Shown in pieces: positions 17,334 through 24,394 of a stretch of DNA of 46,413 bases. Position 1 is the first letter of the stretch; every line of letters begins with the position of its first letter. Origin of the DNA: Pseudomonadota bacterium (GTDB lineage: Bacteria > Pseudomonadota > Gammaproteobacteria > Acidiferrobacterales > Acidiferrobacteraceae); contig JAKAXM010000014.1 in NCBI GenBank assembly GCA_021816625.1, forward strand, positions 1-46,413. The letters are read 5' to 3'. The notes below the pieces were generated by a model. The model saw only the letters and a list, made by a program, of their open reading frames with translations, was not told the origin of the DNA and ran no database searches. The position numbers and the translations under genes were made by a program.

Positions 17334-18078
17334 GAGGGCCCGACTCTCGGCGGCCGGCTGCGAGCAGGTCTTTGCGCGGCTGGCCGCCGGGAACCCGCAT
17401 CCCACGACGGAGTTGTGCTACGGCAACGCGTTTCAGTTACTGATCGCCGTGATCCTGTCGGCACAGTCGACCGACCGAGCCGTCAATAAAGCGACCCGCA
17501 CCCTGTTTGCCGTGGCGCCCGATGCGCAGGCCATGCTTGCGCTCGGCGAAGAGGTCCTGAAGGCACACATCAATACGATCGGGCTATACAACACCAAGGC
17601 CCGGCAGATCATGCAGACCTGCACGCTACTCCTACGCGATCACGGGGGCGCCGTTCCCGCTGACCGCGCCGCGCTCGAGAGTTTACCGGGGGTGGGACGC
17701 AAGACGGCGAACGTGGTCTTGAACACAGCCTTTGGTGTCCCCACAATCGCTGTGGACACGCATATCTTTCGCGTTGCCAACCGCTTGGGACTTGCCCCCG
17801 GGGGCACGGTAAGGGCCGTAGAAGAGGGACTGCTACGGCGTGTGCCGGAGCGCTTCCGGGCCAATGCCCATCACTGGCTGATCCTGCATGGCCGCTACGT
17901 GTGCAAGGCCCGCGCGCCGGCGTGCGACCGCTGCGTTCTCTTTGATTTATGCCCTTATCCAGATAAAGTAGGCGTATGGACAGCATCAGGGTCGCCACAG
18001 GGCTCGGGCGCGGCCCGCGCGCCCAACCAGAAATTGCCGCGACGGCGGTCGCCCGGGCGCTCGACCGGGCGGGGATAA
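17278..18078 (+). CDS. nth: Endonuclease III with an overprinted C-terminal tail
   Basis: DNA glycosylase/AP lyase that removes oxidised pyrimidines. The HhH motif LPGVGRKTANVVLN with the catalytic Lys, the catalytic Asp in VDTHIFR, and the 4Fe-4S motif C-X6-C-X2-C-X5-C (CKARAPACDRCVLFDLC) are all intact. The E. coli enzyme ends about 8 residues after the cluster; here about 40 continue, and the last 34 codons run out of frame across the FIST gene. The start is uncertain: GTG at 17278, GTG at 17293 or TTG at 17311 all precede the conserved NPHPTTEL. It overlaps the previous gene. Confidence 0.92.
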   Translation: MRRRRVRHPPTLAATGTSRRARLSAAGCEQVFARLAAGNPHPTTELCYGNAFQLLIAVILSAQSTDRAVNKATRTLFAVAPDAQAMLALGEEVLKAHINTIGLYNTKARQIMQTCTLLLRDHGGAVPADRAALESLPGVGRKTANVVLNTAFGVPTIAVDTHIFRVANRLGLAPGGTVRAVEEGLLRRVPERFRANAHHWLILHGRYVCKARAPACDRCVLFDLCPYPDKVGVWTASGSPQGSGAARAPNQKLPRRRSPGRSTGRG

Positions 18079-19088
18079 GCGGCGCACGCTCGGTCATACT
18101 CTTCCTAAGTCACCACTTCGCAGACGACCCCAAACCCGCCTTGCGTGCGGCCGCGCGGACCGCCGGTTGCACGCAGATCGCCGGCTGTACGGCCGCCGGA
18201 CTCCTCACCGAGGAGGAATGGATGCTCGATGTCCCGGCGGCTGCAGCCATGGTAGTGGGCGGCGACGGCTTCCTCGACTCCGTGGTCAGGAAAAATGACG
18301 AGGATGCGGTCATGAGCCTGACCGCCCCGGGGAATCTAGCGGCCGACTGGCTCGACGCCAACTATCGGCGGATCGGTCTCGTGGCCGGCGATGCCGTGGG
18401 CCGCGGGCCGTTTCGCGTATGGTCGGGCGGTCAGATCCGGCGCGAAGGCTACGCCGAGGTGGCGGTGCGCGGCGTGCAATCGAGCCTAGCGGCCTCTCAA
18501 GGGGTACGCGCCCTCACGTCCCCCATAGAGGTGGCCGAGGTCCACGATTACGACGTCCTGAAACTCGGCCACTACCCAGCCTTGAACGTCCTGGTCCAAG
18601 CGTTGCCCATCGGCGTGCGCGAGATGGACCGGATTCCGCTTCATCTGATCATGGGCGGGGTGACGTTCGGAGATCCCGCCACCGCGATCAAGGACGGGCG
18701 TTATCGGCTGAACCATATCGTGGCGGCCAATATGAGCGACCAGTCCATCACCTTTGCGCAGCGCCTAAGCCGCGGAGAGCGGCTGTTTTGGGCGATGCGC
18801 GATACCCTGGCCGCGGAACGCGACATGCGCGCCACGATCGATCGCGCGGCGCTCGCCCTGAAGGCCCCGCCGCACTTTGCCTTATTGTTCCCTTGTATTG
18901 GCCGCGGCCCCCATTTCTATGGCAACACCGACCGAGATCTCGATCTCCTAAAGCATCGCTTCCCGGGTCTCCCGATCCTGGGCGCCTACGGAAATGGGGA
19001 GATCGGTCCGCTAGACGAGGCCAATCATCTCTACCAGTACTCCGCCGTGCTGGGACTATTTCGCGGCACCGGCACCAGGGGGCGTTGA
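17976..19088 (+). CDS. FIST domain protein (FIST-N / FIST-C sensory protein)
   Basis: A 370-residue protein with an N-terminal FIST domain (about 30-210; VILFLSHHFAD, GCTAAGLLTEEEW) and a FIST-C domain (about 220-360; ALLFPCIGRGPHFYGNTDRD, then PILGAYGNGEIGP). FIST domains are proposed to sense small ligands, possibly amino acids, and are often fused to signalling modules; here there is none. The ATG at 17976 lies 103 bases inside the nth frame. Its stop overlaps the next ATG by one base (TGATG). Confidence 0.85.
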   Translation: MDSIRVATGLGRGPRAQPEIAATAVARALDRAGISGARSVILFLSHHFADDPKPALRAAARTAGCTQIAGCTAAGLLTEEEWMLDVPAAAAMVVGGDGFLDSVVRKNDEDAVMSLTAPGNLAADWLDANYRRIGLVAGDAVGRGPFRVWSGGQIRREGYAEVAVRGVQSSLAASQGVRALTSPIEVAEVHDYDVLKLGHYPALNVLVQALPIGVREMDRIPLHLIMGGVTFGDPATAIKDGRYRLNHIVAANMSDQSITFAQRLSRGERLFWAMRDTLAAERDMRATIDRAALALKAPPHFALLFPCIGRGPHFYGNTDRDLDLLKHRFPGLPILGAYGNGEIGPLDEANHLYQYSAVLGLFRGTGTRGR

Positions 19089-19561
19089 TGTGGTCCACCG
19101 ACCGGGCGACCCTGCGCCAGGTGTTCTATCGCGCCTGGCGTCATTTCCAGGAGCAGACGCCGCTCGACGGGGTCGAGGCGCTGATTGTCGAGGCTTTGGT
19201 GGCTCATCCGGAATACCAGCCCCTGTTTGAGCAAGAAGGTGGCAACGGAACGGCGGATCCCACCGCCACCCCGCACATGAATCCCTTTTTACATCTCGGC
19301 CTGCACATTGCACTGGCCGAGCAGATCGCCACGGATCGCCCAGCCGGGGTCGCCGCGCAATGGCACCGCCTGCAAGGTGCCGTCGGGGACACCCATGCCG
19401 CGCGCCATATGATGATGGAGTGCCTGGAAGAGACGCTTTGGGACGCCCAGGGCGCCGGCACCATGCCCGACGAAGCCTGCTATCTGGAGCGACTAAAGGC
19501 GCTACCCCGACCCACCCCAAACCGCGCCTCTAAATTAAACGAACCACCCCTTGCAAAGTGA
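19088..19561 (+). CDS. DUF1841 family protein
   Basis: A 157-residue protein starting MWSTDRATLRQVFYRAWRHF. The NPFLHLGLHIALAEQIATDR motif followed by HAARHMMMECLEETLWDAQ identifies the DUF1841 family, whose function is unknown. Several conserved His and Glu residues in these helices could form a metal site. The start is coupled to the FIST gene through a TGATG overlap. A longer reading in the same frame across the FIST gene is a shadow. Confidence 0.85.
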   Translation: MWSTDRATLRQVFYRAWRHFQEQTPLDGVEALIVEALVAHPEYQPLFEQEGGNGTADPTATPHMNPFLHLGLHIALAEQIATDRPAGVAAQWHRLQGAVGDTHAARHMMMECLEETLWDAQGAGTMPDEACYLERLKALPRPTPNRASKLNEPPLAK

Positions 19562-19579
19562 CGACGGCGCGTGTACATA
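19551..19579 (+). promoter_or_regulatory. Candidate sigma-70 promoter at the 3' end of the DUF1841 gene
   Basis: TTGCAA at 19551-19556, 17 bases, then TACATA at 19574-19579. Each hexamer matches the sigma-70 consensus in four or five positions and the spacing is optimal. Transcription would start near 19586, just after the DUF1841 stop codon. Confidence 0.4.
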
Positions 19580-19585
19580 AAGGGT

Positions 19586-19673
19586 ATGACAAGGGCCGTG
19601 AGTCGCTTGGACGACAACTGTAAACGACGCAGAATACGTAAAGAGCGCGCGGGGCTTGAAGCCCCGCTTTTTT
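19586..19673 (+). ncRNA. Candidate small RNA (or 40-codon micro-gene)
   Basis: A promoter-like sequence just upstream and a perfect intrinsic terminator at the end define a possible transcript of about 88 bases with no recognisable protein gene. A 40-codon frame also begins with ATG at 19586 (MTRAVSRLDDNCKRRRIRKE) and would read through the terminator hairpin to TAG at 19708, so a small basic protein is the alternative. The same terminator could also simply end the upstream nth-FIST-DUF1841 operon. Confidence 0.3.
19649..19673 (+). terminator. Rho-independent terminator
   Basis: GCGGGGC, loop TTGAA (with a possible eighth T-A pair), GCCCCGC, then six T. This is the clearest intrinsic terminator in the window. 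It closes the metG-to-DUF1841 plus-strand series and/or the candidate small RNA. Confidence 0.88.
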
Positions 19674-19717
19674 GTGCATGCAAAACGCCTTTGATAACTG
19701 ATCCATAGGAGCTATCC

Positions 19718-19807
19718 GTGACCCCAGAGATCGACAAGACCGATAACGAACCCCCCGAACGAAGCTTCCTCTCGCGCCTCGATGCGGCCTGGGGGGAAGC
19801 ATGCTGA
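19718..19807 (+). CDS. 29-residue ORF coupled to the DUF2156 gene
   Basis: A GTG start with TAGGAG seven bases upstream opens a 29-codon frame (MTPEIDKTDNEPPERSFLSR, ending AAWGEAC). Its TGA overlaps the first seven bases of the DUF2156 gene (ATGCTGA), a layout that would couple their translation. It has the best ribosome binding site in the interval; the DUF2156 ATG has only a weak GGGGGAAG. It could be a leader peptide, a small partner protein, or chance. I do not recognise the peptide; it ends in a single Cys. Confidence 0.4.
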   Translation: MTPEIDKTDNEPPERSFLSRLDAAWGEAC

Positions 19808-20886
19808 ACGCTGTCAATGCCGTTATGGACGCCCACTTCCTGACCCCCGCTCGGGCCCGTCAAGATATCGGCGATCTGGATAGCCGGCGCCGGATCGAGC
19901 CCCAGGGACGCTACCTCGTTTCAGGCAAATACCGTCTATTGCCCTTCGATAAGAGCGCCAAACCCTACTTCGATGACGCCGTGGCCCGCCTCGGTGTCGC
20001 CTTATCCGATTACAGCTTTGCCAACAACGTGATATGGCTGTATCAGGCGAGCGGCTTTTATCAGATCATCGAGGGGTGCTTCTGCCTCTTCGGTCTGTCG
20101 GGCAACGGTCTTACTATGCTGCTACCTCCTCTGGGCGAGCCACAACGCCAGAAGCGGGCGTTGAGGACCTGCCTGCGCATCATGGACCAGTACAATCCGT
20201 CGCCTTATCAGGCGCGCTTGGACTTCGTGTACAAGGAATTCCTTCAGGTCCTCGACCGCGGCGACGACGGCGCCCCGGTCATAGACGGCGAGCCTTGGCA
20301 CGTCGAAGTGACCAATCCGGACTACATCTACCGCACCTCGGATCTGATCGAATTGCGCGGAAATGCCTTCAAGACCAAGCGCAACGAGATCAACCAATTC
20401 CGGCGGGCCTACCCCAATCACACGCTGGTGCGGTTCTCCGCGGAGCATAGGGACGCGGCACGCAGTCTCGTGAACACCTGGACCGAGAACCGGATCCGGG
20501 CCTTGCCGGAAGGCTCGCTCGAGGACTTTCTGTATAATCTGGAACTGGAACGCAAGGCCATCAACCGTACCATTGCCCTATACGAGGAACTCGGACTGGA
20601 GGGGCTTTGCTTGTTCATCGATGGGACCCTCGAGGGCTTCACGTTCGGGGAACGACTCACGCCGGATGTGGCAAACGTCTTGATTGAAAAGACGAATTTT
20701 CATATCCAAGGGGCGGCGCAATACCTCTTCCGGGAATTCACTAAGGTCTTTGCCGAGTCCACCTACATTAACGTGGGCGATGACCTCGGGTTCGAAAACC
20801 TGCGCCGCGTCAAGATGAGCTACCGCCCAGCGATGTTCGGGGAGAAGGTCATTCTGCACCGGCGGGTACCGGCAGAGGGGCGTTGA
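19801..20886 (+). CDS. DUF2156 domain protein (phosphatidylglycerol lysyltransferase C-terminal-like)
   Basis: A 361-residue cytoplasmic protein of tandem GNAT-like folds. The C-terminal half carries the family marks: LRGNAFKTKRNEINQFRRAY, GLCLFIDGTLEGFTFGERL, FREFTKVFAESTYINVGDDL and LRRVKMSYRPA. Relatives include the aminoacyl-tRNA-dependent transfer domain of MprF, but stand-alone DUF2156 proteins have no settled substrate. No membrane segments are present. The stop overlaps the following acetyltransferase start (TTGA), and a 29-codon ORF is coupled upstream. Confidence 0.8.
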   Translation: MLNAVNAVMDAHFLTPARARQDIGDLDSRRRIEPQGRYLVSGKYRLLPFDKSAKPYFDDAVARLGVALSDYSFANNVIWLYQASGFYQIIEGCFCLFGLSGNGLTMLLPPLGEPQRQKRALRTCLRIMDQYNPSPYQARLDFVYKEFLQVLDRGDDGAPVIDGEPWHVEVTNPDYIYRTSDLIELRGNAFKTKRNEINQFRRAYPNHTLVRFSAEHRDAARSLVNTWTENRIRALPEGSLEDFLYNLELERKAINRTIALYEELGLEGLCLFIDGTLEGFTFGERLTPDVANVLIEKTNFHIQGAAQYLFREFTKVFAESTYINVGDDLGFENLRRVKMSYRPAMFGEKVILHRRVPAEGR

Positions 20887-21320
20887 GGCAAGCAAGCGTG
20901 GCCGACCTCGAGGGTCTGCTCGCCCTCGAGCGGCGCTGCTTTGCAGGCAACGAGGGACTCTTCAACCGCCGCCAGGTCCGCTACCTCCTCACGAGCCCCC
21001 GCGCCGCTTGGCTCGTAGCCGGCGACTTCGCGGGGGCCGCTTGTTGCTTACGTGCCGGCAACGGGCGCCAGCGGTGGGGGCGCTTGTATTCGCTGGCGGT
21101 CGATCCCGCCTGCCGCAAGCAGGGCATCGCCCGTGCGCTCCTGGATGCCTCCTTCTCCTGGTTTCGCGCCCAGGACATCGGACTCGTGCGAGCCGAGGTC
21201 AAGGCAGACAATACAGCCGCGCGAACCCTCTACGCGGCCATGGGCTTTAGCGAGGCCGGCCGGATCGTGGACTACTACGGGGCGGGGGAAACGGCGGTCA
21301 AGCTAATTCGCCGGCTCTAG
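20883..21320 (+). CDS. GNAT family N-acetyltransferase (RimI-like)
   Basis: A 145-residue acetyl-CoA-dependent acetyltransferase. The acetyl-CoA loop reads VDPACRKQGIARALLDAS (R/QxxGxG/A type), followed by ADNTAARTLYAAMGFSEAGR, as in RimI and related N-acetyltransferases. The substrate is unknown. The TTG at 20883 overlaps the DUF2156 stop; GTG at 20898 is an alternative. The pairing with a DUF2156 protein suggests both act on the same molecule, for example a peptide or amino acid. The 3' end overlaps the convergent histidine kinase by 4 bases. Confidence 0.85.
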   Translation: MRQASVADLEGLLALERRCFAGNEGLFNRRQVRYLLTSPRAAWLVAGDFAGAACCLRAGNGRQRWGRLYSLAVDPACRKQGIARALLDASFSWFRAQDIGLVRAEVKADNTAARTLYAAMGFSEAGRIVDYYGAGETAVKLIRRL

Positions 21321-23101
21321 GGTGCCGCATACAGCGGTAAGCGCAGGAAGAAGTGCGAGCCGCCTGCATCACGCGACTCATAACCGACCGAGCCACCGTG
21401 CTTTTCGGCAATCACGCGGGCCAGGTAGAGACCCCGGGGGGCCGTTATCCCGAAATCCGCAAGACGCGGCTCCGCATCAAAGAGCCCCCGGCGCGCCTCG
21501 GCCGGCAGGGCCGTGCCGCAATCCCTTACCGAAATGATCGCGTAGCCTGCCTCCGTAGCCACCGCGATCTCAACGGTCGTGTGCGCGGGCGCAAGGTGAA
21601 TGGCCGTGACGATGAGATGACTCAAGGCCCGCAACAAAAGCGGCCGGTCCCCCTGCGCGACGCAAGCGCTGGAGCAGGGATCGGCGGCAAGCCGTACCTC
21701 GCGGGCGGCTGCATACTCGGCATCGGCTGCGGCCGCGTCAGCGGCGAGTTGGGGTAAAAGGACAGGGAGCGGTGCCCACTTCGTCGTGGCAATCTCGTTA
21801 TTATCAACATCGAGCAAGTCGCGAACCGTGCGCGCCAAACGATCGAGGTTGCTCTTGGCCATGCGCAGGAGACGCGGGCCGTCACCCGTAAGGCGGTTTC
21901 CCGCAACCTCAGTCAAAAGGCCAAGCGACCCAAGCGCTGCCGTAAGCGGGGTCTTGAGCTCGTGGCTCAAAGCGGCCACGAGCTCGCTCTTGAGGCGGTC
22001 GCCGCGCTTGCGCGCGCTCACATCACGCGTTACCGCCACGAACTGCCGCTCCGCGCCCACGGTCATGGCGCTCAGTCCGAGTTCCATCGGGAACACGGTG
22101 CCATCGTGGCGCAGGCCGTTGACCTCGAGACCATGACCACTCAAGGTCCGGCTCGGCTGGCGCGCTTCATTCTCCAGGAAGCGTGTGTACTCGGAGCGCT
22201 CGGCCGGGGGGACGAGGTGGGAGAAATGACAACCGACGAGATCCTCCTCCCGATAACCAAAGATGCGCAACGCCTCGCGATTCAAGGAGCGCAGCGTGCC
22301 GCGCTCATCGAGCGTGACGATCCCCTCGTCAACATGTTCGAGCACGGCCCGAATATAGCTTTCGCGTTGCTGCAACTCCGCCGCCGTCTGGGATCGCACC
22401 GCAATCTCCCGCGTCAGGGCCGCATTCAAGCGGTGGATGGCGCCCTTCTCGCCCTCGAGACGCACGATCAAGTCCTGATTCTCAAAGCGCAGACGCAAAG
22501 ACGCGGCAATGGTGCCTTCGATACGCCGAGTGGTGAGCAACATCACGGCCATGAAAACGAGGGCCACGAACCCCATGGCGTGGTGGATAGCCCCGGGCAA
22601 CAGAAAAAGACGCAGGGCGAGCGGCCCTAGGATAGGGGCCACAAAGGCCAGGGCGACCGGAAAGAGTGCGGCAAAACTTACGACCGCGCCCACAGTCATG
22701 GTGGTCAGCATGAAGAACAAGAATATCTGGGGGAGCAGGCCCGCGGGAAACAGAATCAGTGCCGCCAAACCCCAGCCAATGCCTGCGAGGAGGGTCGCTA
22801 CCGTGTAGTAGCGGCCCCAGGCCCGATCATCGTGGGCCGCAGGGGCTGCGCGATAATGGGCCGTCAGCCGGTAGCGCCCGAGCGTAATGACGAGCATCGC
22901 CAATGCCCACACGCCGACCCATACCCGAGGCACGGCGTGCCACTCCATGGTGGCTAAAAGCGCGGCATTGATCGCCGTTACGGCCAAGCCCGGCGGCAGA
23001 TTCTCGTACAAGAGCCGCAGTTGCTCGTGATAGAGACCCGCCTCCTCTCCGGCACCCGGCGCTACCCTCGCCGCGGGGCCCGCTACCTCTTCCGCAATCA
23101 C
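21317..23101 (-). CDS. Membrane PAS sensor histidine kinase with a degenerate ATPase domain
   Basis: A 594-residue protein. Residues about 38-190 contain roughly six hydrophobic membrane segments; a coiled-coil stretch (205-245) leads to a PAS domain (about 248-365) and a HisKA dimerisation domain with phosphoacceptor H380 in ALSHELKTPL. The HATPase region (about 440-590) is poor: the N-box reads HLIVTAIHLAP, where kinases have two Asn (T499 replaces the Mg-binding one), and the D-box is VRDCGTAL. It may be a pseudokinase or a very diverged kinase. No response regulator is adjacent. It lies 60 bases after argG on the same strand. Confidence 0.85.
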   Translation of the reverse strand: MIAEEVAGPAARVAPGAGEEAGLYHEQLRLLYENLPPGLAVTAINAALLATMEWHAVPRVWVGVWALAMLVITLGRYRLTAHYRAAPAAHDDRAWGRYYTVATLLAGIGWGLAALILFPAGLLPQIFLFFMLTTMTVGAVVSFAALFPVALAFVAPILGPLALRLFLLPGAIHHAMGFVALVFMAVMLLTTRRIEGTIAASLRLRFENQDLIVRLEGEKGAIHRLNAALTREIAVRSQTAAELQQRESYIRAVLEHVDEGIVTLDERGTLRSLNREALRIFGYREEDLVGCHFSHLVPPAERSEYTRFLENEARQPSRTLSGHGLEVNGLRHDGTVFPMELGLSAMTVGAERQFVAVTRDVSARKRGDRLKSELVAALSHELKTPLTAALGSLGLLTEVAGNRLTGDGPRLLRMAKSNLDRLARTVRDLLDVDNNEIATTKWAPLPVLLPQLAADAAAADAEYAAAREVRLAADPCSSACVAQGDRPLLLRALSHLIVTAIHLAPAHTTVEIAVATEAGYAIISVRDCGTALPAEARRGLFDAEPRLADFGITAPRGLYLARVIAEKHGGSVGYESRDAGGSHFFLRLPLYAAP

Positions 23102-23161
23102 CCTTACCCCCTGCCGAATCCTTCTCCCGAGGAATTCTGCAAGGGGTGTGCCAAAATGGCC

Positions 23162-24382
23162 CTAGCTCCGCCGTTTCTGGAGGCGGGCCGCCGTCCGTAG
23201 TCGTAGGGCCGTCAAACGGATAAAACCGGTTGCGTCGGCCTGGTTGTAACGTCCCCCATCGTCTTCGAAGGTCGCGATACCGGGGTCGAATAGGGAATCG
23301 TGGGCCGAGTCGCGGCCCACCACCGTCACTTGTCCCTTGAAAAGTTTGACACGCACGCGCCCATTGACGGTTTCCTGCGAACTGTCGATGAGCTGCTGTA
23401 TGAGCTTACGTTCGGGACTCCACCAGTAACCGTTATAGATCAAGGCCGCGTAACGCGGCATCAGATCGTCCTTGAGGTGTGCGACCTCGCGATCCAGGGT
23501 CAGAGATTCGATGGCACGGTGGGCCTTGAGGAGTATCGTCCCCCCCGGCGTCTCGTAACAACCCCGCGACTTGATACCGACGTAGCGGTTTTCCACGAGA
23601 TCGAGGCGTCCGATGCCATGGCGTCCGCCCACCTCATTCAGTCGTCCCAAGACCTGGGCCGGCGTCAGGGGGGTGCCGTCGATCGCCGTCACATCACCGC
23701 GTGTATACGTCAGTTCCAGCCACTCCGGCTGATCGGGTGCGTCCTCGGGCGCCCGCGTCCAGCGCCACATCGAGGCTTCGGGCTCGCGTCCGGGGTCCTC
23801 AAGCGGCCCCCCCTCGTAGGAGATATGGAGCAAGTTCGCATCCATCGAGTAAGGAGAGGCGCCCTGGCGCTTGTGCTCGACGGCAATCCCATGGCTTGCT
23901 GCATAGGCGAGCAGCCGTTCGCGTGAGTTGAGATCCCATTCTCGCCACGGGGCAATCACCTGGATATCGGGGTTCAACGCGAAGTAACCAAGCTCGAAAC
24001 GCACCTGATCGTTGCCCTTGCCGGTGGCTCCATGAGCCACGGCATCCGCGCCCGTCTCGCGAGCGATCTCGATCTGGCGCTTGGCGATCAGGGGACGCGC
24101 GATCGATGTGCCGAGTAGGTACTCGCCTTCGTAGAGCGCGTTGGCGCGAAACATCGGGAACACGAAATCCCGCGCAAACTCCTCCCTCAAGTCGTCGATA
24201 TAGATCTCCCGGACGCCGGCCTTTTGGGCCTTAATGCGCGCCGGTTCGAGCTCTTCACCCTGACCAATGTCGGCGGTGAACGTCACGACTTCACAACCGT
24301 AGCGCTCGCCCAGCCACTTCAGAATAACCGAAGTGTCGAGGCCGCCCGAATACGCCAACACTACCTTCTTTATATCCGTCAC
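23162..24382 (-). CDS. argG: Argininosuccinate synthase
   Basis: Joins citrulline and aspartate using ATP in arginine synthesis. The 406-residue protein has the PP-loop [50 protein letters not shown] and the SKSRG-like [15 protein letters not shown] motif, at standard length. It begins 12 bases after the E2-E3 fusion gene, so it is probably transcribed with the pyruvate dehydrogenase operon. argD and argF are encoded at 31.1-33.2 kb on the other strand. Confidence 0.97.
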   Translation of the reverse strand: MTDIKKVVLAYSGGLDTSVILKWLGERYGCEVVTFTADIGQGEELEPARIKAQKAGVREIYIDDLREEFARDFVFPMFRANALYEGEYLLGTSIARPLIAKRQIEIARETGADAVAHGATGKGNDQVRFELGYFALNPDIQVIAPWREWDLNSRERLLAYAASHGIAVEHKRQGASPYSMDANLLHISYEGGPLEDPGREPEASMWRWTRAPEDAPDQPEWLELTYTRGDVTAIDGTPLTPAQVLGRLNEVGGRHGIGRLDLVENRYVGIKSRGCYETPGGTILLKAHRAIESLTLDREVAHLKDDLMPRYAALIYNGYWWSPERKLIQQLIDSSQETVNGRVRVKLFKGQVTVVGRDSAHDSLFDPGIATFEDDGGRYNQADATGFIRLTALRLRTAARLQKRRS

Positions 24383-24394
24383 TGCTAAACCTCC

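Noticed and set aside
18419-19087. Long upstream extension of the DUF1841 gene through the FIST gene
   Set aside because: The extension is Arg-rich and non-homologous; DUF1841 similarity starts at MWSTDRATLRQ, coupled to the FIST stop by TGATG.
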